64,000 nucleotides of DNA. It comes from Anatilimnocola floriformis (GTDB taxonomy: Bacteria; Planctomycetota; Planctomycetia; Pirellulales; Pirellulaceae). The notes beneath the pieces are model-generated. The model saw only the letters and a program-made list of their open reading frames with translations, was not told the DNA's origin and searched no databases. Positions within the stretch are counted from its first letter, which is position 1, and each line of letters opens with the position of its first letter. The stretch is taken from contig NZ_JAMLFW010000002.1 in NCBI RefSeq assembly GCF_024256385.1, positions 1,302,001-1,366,000 on the forward strand, in the 5' to 3' direction. This document shows, piece after piece, positions 36,021 through 43,959 of this stretch. Both the position numbers and the translations under genes were made by a program.

Positions 36021-37397
36021 TTAGTTGTCCGCTTTCTTCTTCGCACCCGCCTTTTTCTTGCCGCCAGCACCGCCGCCGGGACCCCATTTGGGAGCGATGT
36101 TGTCCTTGTCCCAAGCCGCGTAAGTGGCTTCGAGCTCTTTCAGTTTTTCTGGATGCTTGGCGGCGAGATCGGTTTGTTCGCCGATGTCGTCCTTCAGGTT
36201 GAAGAGCTGCGCGCCGCTGCCGATGTCGACCAGTTTCCAATCGCCCGTGCGGACCGCGTGCTGCTGGCCCCACCGCCAGAAGAGTGATTCGTGCGGCGCG
36301 CCGGTTTTTTCGCCCGACAGATACGGCAGCAGGTTCACACCTTCGAATTTGTCTTCCGGCTTCGCAGCGATTCCGGCGGCCGCGAGCACCGTCGGTTGCA
36401 CATCGAGCTGAATGATCGGTTGATCGTAAGTCTTGCCAGCCGGCAGATGCCCCTTCCAGTTCAAAACAAACGGCACGCGAACGCCACCTTCCCACACGGT
36501 GGCTTTGAAACCGTGCAGCGGACCATTCGACGAAGTGTTGACCGCCGTCGGTCCGCCGTTGTCGGTGAAGAACACGATGAGCGTGTTTTCTTCTTGCTTC
36601 AGTTCGCGCACCTTCGCGAGCACCACCCCGACCGCATCATCGAGCGCGTGCGTCATGGCTGCATACGAGCGGCGCTTCGGATCGGCAATGTCGGCGTACT
36701 TCTGCAAGTACTTTTCGGGCGCTTCGAGCGGACCGTGTACCGCGTTGAATGGCAGGTAAACGAACCAGGGCTTCTCATTGTTCTTCTCGATGAACTTGGC
36801 GGTTTCGCGGGCAAAGGCTTCGGTCGTATGATCGATTTCAGCCACCGGTTCAGTGCCGCGCAAGACGGCGTTCACCCCCTGGCCGACTGCGAGATAGGTG
36901 TGCGCGCCGCCGAGAAAGCCATAGTACTCATCAAAGCCGCGCTTCTGCGGATGATAGGCCGGCCCGTTGCCGAGATGCCATTTGCCGAACATGCCGGTCG
37001 CGTAACCGGCGGCCTTCAGGCGATCGGGAAGGGTCTTTTCGTTGAGCGACAAGCCAAGCTCTTGATGTTCGGGCTGCTGCCCTGGGTTGAACTCATGGCC
37101 GAAGCGCTGCTGATAACGGCCCGTCAGCAAACCGGCCCGCGTTGGCGAACAAACAGTGCCGCTGACATAACCCGACGTAAACCGCACACCGCCCGCGGCC
37201 AAGCCATCGAGGTTCGGCGTGGGAATGGTTTTGTTCCCTTGAAAGCCGAGCTCACCCCAACCGAGATCATCGGCGACGATCACCAAGATGTTCGGCTGCT
37301 TCGTTTTTTCTTGCTTCACTTCATCGGCAGCGAACGCCGGCCGACCAACAAATACGACGGTGGCCAGCAGCGCTGCGGCCCAAATCTTCATGCTCAT
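36021..37397 (-). CDS. Sulfatase (formylglycine-dependent, arylsulfatase-type)
   Basis: 458 residues. A signal peptide (about 1-23, ends AFAAD) directs export. Metal ligands are in IVADDLGWGELGFQGN (about 40-55). The modification site is CSPTRAGLLTG (Cys near 81), matching C-x-P-x-R, so the Cys would become formylglycine and needs a maturase, which is not in this window. GKWHLGNG and DNGGPTAVNT are further family motifs. The C-terminus is lysine-rich (GGKKKAGAKKKADN). Three close starts exist (37403 GTG, 37397 ATG, 37391 ATG); AGGA 8 bp before 37397 favours that one. Substrates are probably sulfated polysaccharides, by analogy with the phylum. Confidence 0.92.
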   Translation of the reverse strand: MSMKIWAAALLATVVFVGRPAFAADEVKQEKTKQPNILVIVADDLGWGELGFQGNKTIPTPNLDGLAAGGVRFTSGYVSGTVCSPTRAGLLTGRYQQRFGHEFNPGQQPEHQELGLSLNEKTLPDRLKAAGYATGMFGKWHLGNGPAYHPQKRGFDEYYGFLGGAHTYLAVGQGVNAVLRGTEPVAEIDHTTEAFARETAKFIEKNNEKPWFVYLPFNAVHGPLEAPEKYLQKYADIADPKRRSYAAMTHALDDAVGVVLAKVRELKQEENTLIVFFTDNGGPTAVNTSSNGPLHGFKATVWEGGVRVPFVLNWKGHLPAGKTYDQPIIQLDVQPTVLAAAGIAAKPEDKFEGVNLLPYLSGEKTGAPHESLFWRWGQQHAVRTGDWKLVDIGSGAQLFNLKDDIGEQTDLAAKHPEKLKELEATYAAWDKDNIAPKWGPGGGAGGKKKAGAKKKADN

Positions 37398-37433
37398 GCA
37401 CACATTCCTAAACCAAAGAGAGAAATGCCGGCG

Positions 37434-37874
37434 TCACGATTTGCGAGCAATCGTAAAGCGCTGACCGGCGGGGATCACGTAATAGATGCGCGACTCGCGC
37501 ACTTCATTGGCTGGATCGGCGACTCCACTCGCCTGATTATCCAGAATCAGCGTCACCGGCACTTCATTTCCCTGCGGAGTGCCGTTGAAATTCCAACGGA
37601 GCAGACGTTGCTGAGCGCCGAAGAACGTCGGAAACGAGTCGCGAAAATCAACCGGCGCGAGCAGCGACAAACTCTGTGGATCGGTCGCGCCTTCTTGTAC
37701 CGCGTTCAAGAACAACAGCAGGCCGCGCTGCTGCGATTGTTGATAGGGCGTGAGGCTCGTATCGACCTGCCCTTGCGCGGGTTCGACGTGCGATTGCGCC
37801 GCAGTTTGTCCGCCGCAACCGGCGAGCGTGGTCAGTCCAGCGATCACGATAAATAAAGCGAGGTATGTTCTCAT
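37434..37874 (-). CDS. Small putative lipoprotein
   Basis: 146 residues. The N-terminus MRTYLALFIVIAGLTTLAGCGG is a lipoprotein signal with the lipobox LAGC, so Cys19 should carry the lipid. The rest has a globular middle (YQQSQQRGLLLFLNAVQEG ... FGAQQRLLRWNFNGTPQGNEV) and a beta-rich end (PVTLILDNQASGVADPANEVRE). No motif was recognised. It begins 4 bp after the DUF1559 stop and is the second gene of that probable operon. Confidence 0.75.
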   Translation of the reverse strand: MRTYLALFIVIAGLTTLAGCGGQTAAQSHVEPAQGQVDTSLTPYQQSQQRGLLLFLNAVQEGATDPQSLSLLAPVDFRDSFPTFFGAQQRLLRWNFNGTPQGNEVPVTLILDNQASGVADPANEVRESRIYYVIPAGQRFTIARKS

Positions 37875-37878
37875 GGCT

Positions 37879-38937
37879 TTAGTAATCTCCCAACACTTCG
37901 CCGCCGTCGCGGCTGCCGAGTGCCCACCAGGTTTCGATCTTGATGCTGCTAGTGACAAACCGCACACTGCCGTCGACTAGCGCGAGGTTCACGCCGTTCG
38001 GATGGCGGCTCGAAGCCGTCGTGGCGGTTCCCTTGTAGTTCATCCGCACATTGAGCGCACCAGCGCCGCTGCACGCGCAGCTCTTGCCGTTCGGCGGCAT
38101 GATGTGGTTGTAGCGCGAGACCGCGTAGTTCCCCACGTACCAGTAGCGGCCCGAGTAAGACCACTGCGGCGTCGATGCGGTCGGAACCAGCGCCACGCAC
38201 GCGTTGTAAACTTCGAGCCGATCGGCAGGAGTGGGATCGGCGGGGCCGTAGCCGATTTCGAAATAATCGCCGAGCGGCGAGATCTTGTTTTGATCGCCAT
38301 CGCCGAGCACTGCTTCAGAAAGGAGCGCAGTATTCGAAGTGCCGTCGGTCACGTCGCTCATCTTTATCACGCGGTTGGTGACGAACAGACCGTTGTTGTA
38401 TTCGGGACTAGCCGCGATGTTGATCGCCGAGCCAGAGAGAATCCAGCCGGTGTCGCTGCCGCCGCTCGAGCGATAGCTCGTTCGCCCTTGACCCACGGCA
38501 TTGCCTGAGTCGGCGGTGTTCGTCATGCGGTCCATGTCCGAAGGGCAGTAGCAGATCTTGATCTTGGCGTTGGTGATTTGCGGATCACTCATGCTCGCCG
38601 GCGCCGAGTAGTCGATCTTTTGAAACAGATTCCCCTGCTCGATGTAGGGGAGCACCGAAGCCTGCATGCTCCAGCGATAGCCGCCGACCGCAGGATCGAG
38701 CCGACCCTGTGGAAAGGCGAGGAACGTATCGTGATAGTTGTGGCAACCAAGGGACCACTGCCGCATGTGGTTGTTGCATTGCATGCGACGAGCTGCTTCG
38801 CGGGCCGCTTGCACGGCAGGGAGCAACAGCGCCACGAGCACGCCGATGATCGCGATGACGACCAGCAGTTCGACGAGTGTGAAGGCTGAGCGGGAAAAAG
38901 TGGTGCGCGAAATCCTTCGCGCGAGGAGATTAGTCAC
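37879..38937 (-). CDS. DUF1559 domain-containing protein with prepilin-type N-terminus
   Basis: 352 residues. Start: the GTG at 38937 has AAGGAG exactly 7 bp upstream, whereas longer frames begin without any site. After a short basic leader (RRISRTTFSR) it carries SAFTLVELLVVIAIIGVLVALLLPAVQAARE, quoted here only in part as FTLVELLVVIAIIGVL, the type IV prepilin signature. A DUF1559 domain follows, with DYSAPASMSDPQITNAKIKI-type sequence and the C-terminal LVDGSVRFVTSSI. These pseudopilin-like proteins occur in large numbers in planctomycete genomes and are thought to be surface or secretion components; their precise role is not settled. The stop is 4 bp before a lipoprotein gene. Confidence 0.93.
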   Translation of the reverse strand: MTNLLARRISRTTFSRSAFTLVELLVVIAIIGVLVALLLPAVQAAREAARRMQCNNHMRQWSLGCHNYHDTFLAFPQGRLDPAVGGYRWSMQASVLPYIEQGNLFQKIDYSAPASMSDPQITNAKIKICYCPSDMDRMTNTADSGNAVGQGRTSYRSSGGSDTGWILSGSAINIAASPEYNNGLFVTNRVIKMSDVTDGTSNTALLSEAVLGDGDQNKISPLGDYFEIGYGPADPTPADRLEVYNACVALVPTASTPQWSYSGRYWYVGNYAVSRYNHIMPPNGKSCACSGAGALNVRMNYKGTATTASSRHPNGVNLALVDGSVRFVTSSIKIETWWALGSRDGGEVLGDY

Positions 38938-39404
38938 GGCTGGACTCCTTGAAGGGCTGTTACTGCGGGGAGCAGTTTGCGAGCTAGCCTCTGGGTTTCC
39001 AGTGAGCACAGCACAAGCGAAAGAATTTGTCCGGGGTTCGGATCTGGGGTGATGGATTCCGGCGGGAGAGTCATCCGGCGGGGCCATGCTAAAGCGAGTC
39101 GCATGCCAATTGCGCGAGTCGGGCCGAAAACAGCTTTAGCCGTGAGGAGTGCCGGAAAAGTGCCGGTAGCAAGTCAATTTGGACAAACTGCACGGGCGGC
39201 TGAGCCGTGATAGTGAGCGTGCCCATGATGGGGCCCAGCGGATTTGCGTCCTGGCGATGAAACTTCCTGGGTGCGCAGTGAGGAAGGTGCGCGCAATTGC
39301 GCGTCACCGATTTGGTGCTGTCGCACGTTGCCGAGGGATTGCTGAACTCGCGGTGGCCCTTCCGCTTACGCGTTGGGCTACCTGGTTGGCGAGCGTGACG
39401 CGAT
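38938..39404. other. 467-bp intergenic region before the DUF1559 gene
   Basis: No gene is convincing here. Items seen are a perfect 14-bp palindrome CGCGCAATTGCGCG at 39290-39303 and GCCGG-containing near-repeats around 39150-39170. As it lies upstream of the DUF1559 start on the minus strand and after the stop of the isomerase-like gene, it should contain the DUF1559 promoter and an unusually long leader. Confidence 0.4.
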
Positions 39405-41792
39405 TTACTTCTTCAAGAAGCTGAAGGGATCATCCGGTTCGGCTTCCGGTGGATCGTCGGTGGCTGGCGGAGTGAGGTCGCTCGGGTTTTCCGGCTCGAG
39501 GTCGAGGGCTTCCAGCATGTCGTCGAAGTCCTCGTCGGCGACGGCGATAGGCTCTACCGGGGCTGCCTCTTCGTCCGGAATGATTTCAGCCGATTCGATG
39601 ATCTCTTCTTCGGCTTCGGGAGCTGCTTCTGCCGGCTCGGCATCGGCCCAGGCAGTTGGGTCGAACGGCACGGTGGCGTTGGTAGCGAACTCGCTGGGTT
39701 GTGTCGGCTGTGGTTCGTCGAGCGCGAGTTCGAATTCGCTTTCAGCCGGCGCTTCTTCGACGGTTTCGAGTTCAACAGTTTCGAGCACGATCTCGCCGTC
39801 GTCGACGATTTCATCTTCGACAATCTCAGCGGCCGGGAGTTCCTCTTCGTCAGCAATGATTTCAGCGGCTGGAAGTTCTTCACCGTCGGCAATGATTTCG
39901 CCGGCGGGGAGCGACTCGTCTTCGAAGCTATCGAGCAGCGGCTCGGTGTGCATGCCGATCATCGAGCCCGATGGTTCCATCGGCACGCTGTCGTGTTTCC
40001 ATTCCGGATCGAGCGACAGTTCGCCGTCGAGGTCGAGATGATCGTCGCTCGCTGCCACATGTTCGTAACGCTGTGTTTCAAATGGCTGCGTTTCAAACGG
40101 TTGAGCTTCGAGAGACTCCTCTTCCATCGGCTGCGCTTCGAACGACTCTTCTTCGAACGACGGCGTTTCGAACGACGGCGTTTCGAACGTGGAGAGCGGC
40201 GACTCTGCCGACAGGGGTTCGGCGTCGAGCGCAGGTGTTTCGAGCTCCACTGCATCCAGGTCCGAGTCAGCGGCTGGTTCGTAGCGATGTTCGAAGCTGC
40301 CCTGCGAGAGGTGCGAGGCGGCAGCGCCGAGCGCGCCGGCTGCGAGAGCTCCGCCGATGGGCAAACCAATGCCGCCAGCGGACGGCAGTTCGCCTAGCTT
40401 CGGCCCAGCGACCGAATCGAACGTGTCGTGCTCTTCGGGGAAACCGCCAGCCACGGCTGCGTATGATTCTTGAGCCTGTTCGCGGCGCATCATCACCTTA
40501 TCGATCGGGACTTCGGGGAAGATCGCTTCGGTATTGCCTTGCAGCACTTGGGTGCCGAGGGCGACGGCCTGTTCTTCGCTCCAGCCGCGGTCTTGCACGA
40601 ATTTTTCGGCGAGAACCTTGGCCAAGCAGCGCTTGTACATGGCGAACTTCGGCTGCGCGAACTCCAGCTTGTAGGCGTCGCTGTAGTAGCCGATCTGCTT
40701 TGTCCGCGGCACGGCTTCGAGGCGAGCGCTCAGGTCGTGCTCGATGAACGTCGGTGTGTTTGAGTACCACCAGTGACCGCTGGTGATGACGTTCGGGAAG
40801 ATCCAGGCGTAGCTCGTCAGCTCTTGATTGGTGACGCTGGCGAGCACTGAGAGTGGGAACTTGACCGTAGGGAAGGCATTGAACGCTTCCTTGTATTGAT
40901 GCAGCGACACGCGGCTGTCGTACAGGTCGCGACCTTGATGCACACCGGCGGGATAGACGCTGCGATTGACGCCGATCATCAGATCGAACGGCAAGCCGAA
41001 CTCCTGGCAGTATTCGCAGAGCGTCCAGAAGACGAAATTGCTGATGGCCTTCTTGTGCGTGTCGTGGCATTCGGCGCCCGATTGCTCGATGGCTTCGAGA
41101 GCGGAGAGGGCGCGATTGGCCGAGATCTTTTGCGGCGCGAAATCCGGCGGCAGCGAAATCGCACAAGCGCGAGCACCCTTGCTGACGAAGTGATCGAACA
41201 GCGTGCCGATGGCTTGGCGAAGCGCTTCGGGCGTGGTGGCGCGAATGCCCGACATCCGCTCGAGTCGCTCGCGAACGTTGTACTGCGAGAGCTTGAAGAC
41301 GAGGTCGTCGGTGCGGAGGCAGGGGATGTACTTCTTGGTGTCGAAGTCTTCGAGCGGATCGTCGAACTCGTTCGTCAGGAAGACAGCCGAGAGCTTGCTG
41401 GTTTCGAGCACTTTGTCGGCCCAACCGGAGTAGCTCATCTGGGCTTCGGCGTCATCGTAGAGCTGTTCCCAGTTGCTGCTGTCGATCGAATCGCCTTGAA
41501 AGCCGAAGAGCTTTTGGGCCATCTCGACGAACCAGCTCCACTGAATGGTGTTGCTGATCGCGCCCAGGTTGTCGATCAGCAAGCCCACCTTTTCCTTGGG
41601 CGAGAGGGTGGCGTCTTCGATGGTTTCTTGCGGCAGGCCAGCCGAGTGAGCGAGCTCGGTGTAATAGTGGTAGCCAAGAATATCGGCGAGCGTGTGCGAA
41701 GCCGGGTCGAGCGGATTGATGTGCGTGTGCGGGTCGATGATGACCAGCGAATCGAGTTGGTCGAAAATCCGGCGGCGTAATTCCAGCGACAT
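39405..41792 (-). CDS. Uronate-isomerase-like amidohydrolase fused to a long acidic repetitive tail
   Basis: 795 residues. The N-terminal 430 match a uronate (glucuronate) isomerase-type TIM barrel: metal-binding DPHTHINPLDP (about 20-30), FPTVKFPLSVLASV (about 308) and SGHWWYSNTP (about 340), in place of the HWWF-type motif of UxaC. The remaining ~365 residues are not an isomerase: a short Gly/Ala-rich stretch leads into a strongly acidic tail with FETPSFETPSFEEESFEAQP repeats and EIIADGEELPAAEIIADEEE units, ending DDPFSFLKK. Canonical UxaC is about 470 residues, so the tail is extra. It may be disordered and may bind partners or metals. The start has no strong ribosome-binding site. Uronate isomerisation is inferred from the family only. 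Confidence 0.75.
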   Translation of the reverse strand: MSLELRRRIFDQLDSLVIIDPHTHINPLDPASHTLADILGYHYYTELAHSAGLPQETIEDATLSPKEKVGLLIDNLGAISNTIQWSWFVEMAQKLFGFQGDSIDSSNWEQLYDDAEAQMSYSGWADKVLETSKLSAVFLTNEFDDPLEDFDTKKYIPCLRTDDLVFKLSQYNVRERLERMSGIRATTPEALRQAIGTLFDHFVSKGARACAISLPPDFAPQKISANRALSALEAIEQSGAECHDTHKKAISNFVFWTLCEYCQEFGLPFDLMIGVNRSVYPAGVHQGRDLYDSRVSLHQYKEAFNAFPTVKFPLSVLASVTNQELTSYAWIFPNVITSGHWWYSNTPTFIEHDLSARLEAVPRTKQIGYYSDAYKLEFAQPKFAMYKRCLAKVLAEKFVQDRGWSEEQAVALGTQVLQGNTEAIFPEVPIDKVMMRREQAQESYAAVAGGFPEEHDTFDSVAGPKLGELPSAGGIGLPIGGALAAGALGAAASHLSQGSFEHRYEPAADSDLDAVELETPALDAEPLSAESPLSTFETPSFETPSFEEESFEAQPMEEESLEAQPFETQPFETQRYEHVAASDDHLDLDGELSLDPEWKHDSVPMEPSGSMIGMHTEPLLDSFEDESLPAGEIIADGEELPAAEIIADEEELPAAEIVEDEIVDDGEIVLETVELETVEEAPAESEFELALDEPQPTQPSEFATNATVPFDPTAWADAEPAEAAPEAEEEIIESAEIIPDEEAAPVEPIAVADEDFDDMLEALDLEPENPSDLTPPATDDPPEAEPDDPFSFLKK
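40072..40193 (-). repeat. In-frame tandem repeat within the acidic tail
   Basis: The sequence encodes repeated FE(T/A)P/QP units (FETPSFETPS, FEEESFEAQP, MEEESLEAQP, FETQPFETQ). At the DNA level, TTTCGAACGACGGCG and close variants recur. All copies keep the frame, which points to expansion under protein-level constraint. Confidence 0.7.
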
Positions 41793-41820
41793 GCGTAGAC
41801 TCGGCGGCAGCTCAAGGAGA

Positions 41821-41849
41821 ATAGGTAGAATAGGGATTGTTCTACCTAT
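41821..41849. promoter_or_regulatory. Perfect 10-bp inverted repeat (ATAGGTAGAA/TTCTACCTAT), operator-like
   Basis: ATAGGTAGAA at 41821-41830 and its exact reverse complement at 41840-41849, separated by 9 bp (TAGGGATTG). It lies 29-57 bp upstream of the isomerase-like start codon on the minus strand and about 130 bp before the divergent gene at 41981. The geometry fits a dimeric repressor's operator; an RNA hairpin in the leader is the alternative. Confidence 0.5.
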
Positions 41850-41980
41850 ACCACACGGCCCGGGCGATTGTTAGTCTTTGCGGGCGGATGACGAAAAAGT
41901 CGCAGGAAATGGGATGATTATGGGGCTCTGCGGCCGTACAATCGCTCGGGCCTTTCGACCTCCTAACGGGTAGAAATCAA

Positions 41981-42469
41981 ATGATCACGGCGGCTGAACT
42001 TGCTGGATTTATCGCGGCTCATGCCATCTGGTGCGTGTCGGATTCGGATGGTCTCACCCCGATGCTGGGGTTCGCCGCAGTCGATGGTTCACGGAGCCTG
42101 GAACGGCTGGCTATGGATGACCTTGCTGCCGCCGTGGAGCATGGCAAGCAACGGCTCGAGGAAGATCCTCACGGCAGTGCAGATGGAGTGCTCGCCTACG
42201 ACGGCCGCATCACCGTCGGCGATGAAAAGCTGGATGCGATTCTTCTGGAGATGCGGTCGTATGCTTTTCCCGGGGCTCAGGCGGTGATCGCCGTGCCCTA
42301 CACTCCGGCCAGTTCCGGGCGATTTCGCGTTCACAAGCCCAAACTGCTGCAGTGGGCAGAGTGCGATGACTTCGACATGGACGCAGCTTTCGACGCCTTC
42401 TTCAACGGCGTTGAGTCGCACGAAAAGGGATTTCCCCTCTGGCAGGAAGCCAGTGATCCAAGCAGCTAA
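41981..42469 (+). CDS. Hypothetical protein, 162 aa
   Basis: A soluble, slightly acidic protein with no recognised domain. Features seen: MITAAELAGFIAAHAIWCVSD at the start, DGLTPMLGFAAVDG, and a beta-strand-like centre (DGVLAYDGRITVGDEKLDAI). It begins with ATG 41981 after a weak GGGTAG. It is divergent from the uronate-isomerase-like gene and shares the operator-like region. MFS gene follows after 209 bp without a visible terminator, so co-transcription is possible but unproven. Confidence 0.55.
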   Translation: MITAAELAGFIAAHAIWCVSDSDGLTPMLGFAAVDGSRSLERLAMDDLAAAVEHGKQRLEEDPHGSADGVLAYDGRITVGDEKLDAILLEMRSYAFPGAQAVIAVPYTPASSGRFRVHKPKLLQWAECDDFDMDAAFDAFFNGVESHEKGFPLWQEASDPSS

Positions 42470-42678
42470 TCGGCTGGCCGATTTGTGCCTTGTTGATCGA
42501 GATTCAATCGCGCTCGCCGAAGGTCGAGCTTTGATAGCGACGTATTATCCATCGCGAATCAGCGAGAAACGTCGGTTGACTACTGCTTGGATTACGAATT
42601 GGCGTTCGCGGCGAACGTGGAACACCGATTGCTAATGGTCGGCGAACTTCGCTTTCCACGCAGTCAGGATGTTGGCCC

Positions 42679-43959
42679 ATGTCGCTCGCGACGCTTGAAC
42701 CTACCCCCGCCCTGGCGGCCACCGTTACCGATGCTCCGCGCGCGAAGACGCAGAGCGAACGGGCTCTCGATGCCCTGACGTTTTTCCTGGCCGATGTCGC
42801 CGATGGGCTGGGGCCGTTTTTGGCTATTTATGTGACGTCGACGCGCGGCTGGACGTCGGGCGAAGCGGGCATGGCGATGGCAGCGATGCTGCTCGGCACG
42901 ATTTTGAGTCAGACGTTTGTCGGCGCGTGGATCGATCGACTCCGCGCGAAACGGATGGCCATCGTCGGTGCTGCCGTACTGGTCGCGACGTGCTGCGTTG
43001 TCATGTACTACTTGCCGCTCCGGAGCGTCATTTTTGGTTCGCAGTTTTTGGCGGGAGTCGCAGTGACGGTTTTTCCACCGGCGATCGCGGCCATCAGCCT
43101 CGGACTGGTCGGACGGAGACGGCTGGCGACGCGCGTCGGTCGCAACGAAGGCTTCAATCACGGCGGCAATGTGTGCGCTGCGGCACTCGCGGCGGGACTG
43201 AGTTATGCGTTCGGCAGCGGCGGTGTTTTTTATGGTGTTGCCGCGATGGCGCTGGCCAGCGCAATTGCGACGACGTTCATTCGCGAGGAAGACATCGATC
43301 ACAACCTGGCCCGTGGCGCCGATGCGGAAGATGGCGAAACGGAAGTGGTCTCGCTGAGTCAATTATTTAGCGACAGCAGAATCTGGTGGTTCACCACGGC
43401 CGTCGTGCTGTTTCACTTTGCGAATGCAGCCATGTTGCCGCTCGTCGGGCAAAAGGTCTCGGTGAATTACAAAGAGACGGCGGCGATCTGGATGGCGGCC
43501 TGCATCATCGTCGCACAGTTTGTGATGGTGCCGGTGGCGATCTTTGCTGGCAACCACATCGATACTTGGGGCCGGCGAGCGATTTTTTTGATCGGGTTTT
43601 CGGTGCTGCCGATTCGCGGCTTGCTGTACACGTTGACCGATAATCCGGCGCTGCTGATTGCGAATCAAATTCTCGATGGCATTGGTGCGGGCATCTTCGG
43701 CGTAGCCGCGGTGGTGATGGTGGCTGATCTCACACGCGGCACGGGTCGATTCAATTTCCTGCAGGGGCTGATCGCGACTGCCGTGGGACTGGGGGCCGCG
43801 GCGAGTAACTTGCTGACGGGATTTCTCGTTGATGCGTTTGGGTTCAACGCGGGTTTTATTTTCCTCTCGGCAATCGCCCTCGTTTCACTCGCAGTGTTCT
43901 TTCTGCGAGTGATGGACACACGCGAGAGCGGCTTGCTTAACGCTGATCGGCCTGCGTGA
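42679..43959 (+). CDS. Major facilitator superfamily transporter
   Basis: 426 residues with about 12 predicted helices. The loop after helix 2 reads GAWIDRLRAKRMAIVG, a version of the MFS motif A (G-x-x-x-D-R-x-x-R-R). Other parts include ALTFFLADVADGLGPFLAIYV at the start and FLVDAFGFNAGFIFLSAIALVSL near the end. It should move a small solute or drug with a proton; the substrate is unknown. The ATG is at 42679. Its last 23 bp overlap the end of the HlyD-type adaptor gene on the other strand, so these are convergent and overlapping. Confidence 0.88.
   Translation: MSLATLEPTPALAATVTDAPRAKTQSERALDALTFFLADVADGLGPFLAIYVTSTRGWTSGEAGMAMAAMLLGTILSQTFVGAWIDRLRAKRMAIVGAAVLVATCCVVMYYLPLRSVIFGSQFLAGVAVTVFPPAIAAISLGLVGRRRLATRVGRNEGFNHGGNVCAAALAAGLSYAFGSGGVFYGVAAMALASAIATTFIREEDIDHNLARGADAEDGETEVVSLSQLFSDSRIWWFTTAVVLFHFANAAMLPLVGQKVSVNYKETAAIWMAACIIVAQFVMVPVAIFAGNHIDTWGRRAIFLIGFSVLPIRGLLYTLTDNPALLIANQILDGIGAGIFGVAAVVMVADLTRGTGRFNFLQGLIATAVGLGAAASNLLTGFLVDAFGFNAGFIFLSAIALVSLAVFFLRVMDTRESGLLNADRPA

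Noticed and set aside
36291-37856. A 521-residue plus-strand frame over the sulfatase and lipoprotein
   Set aside because: It spans two real genes and an intergenic gap; no signal or domain was seen.
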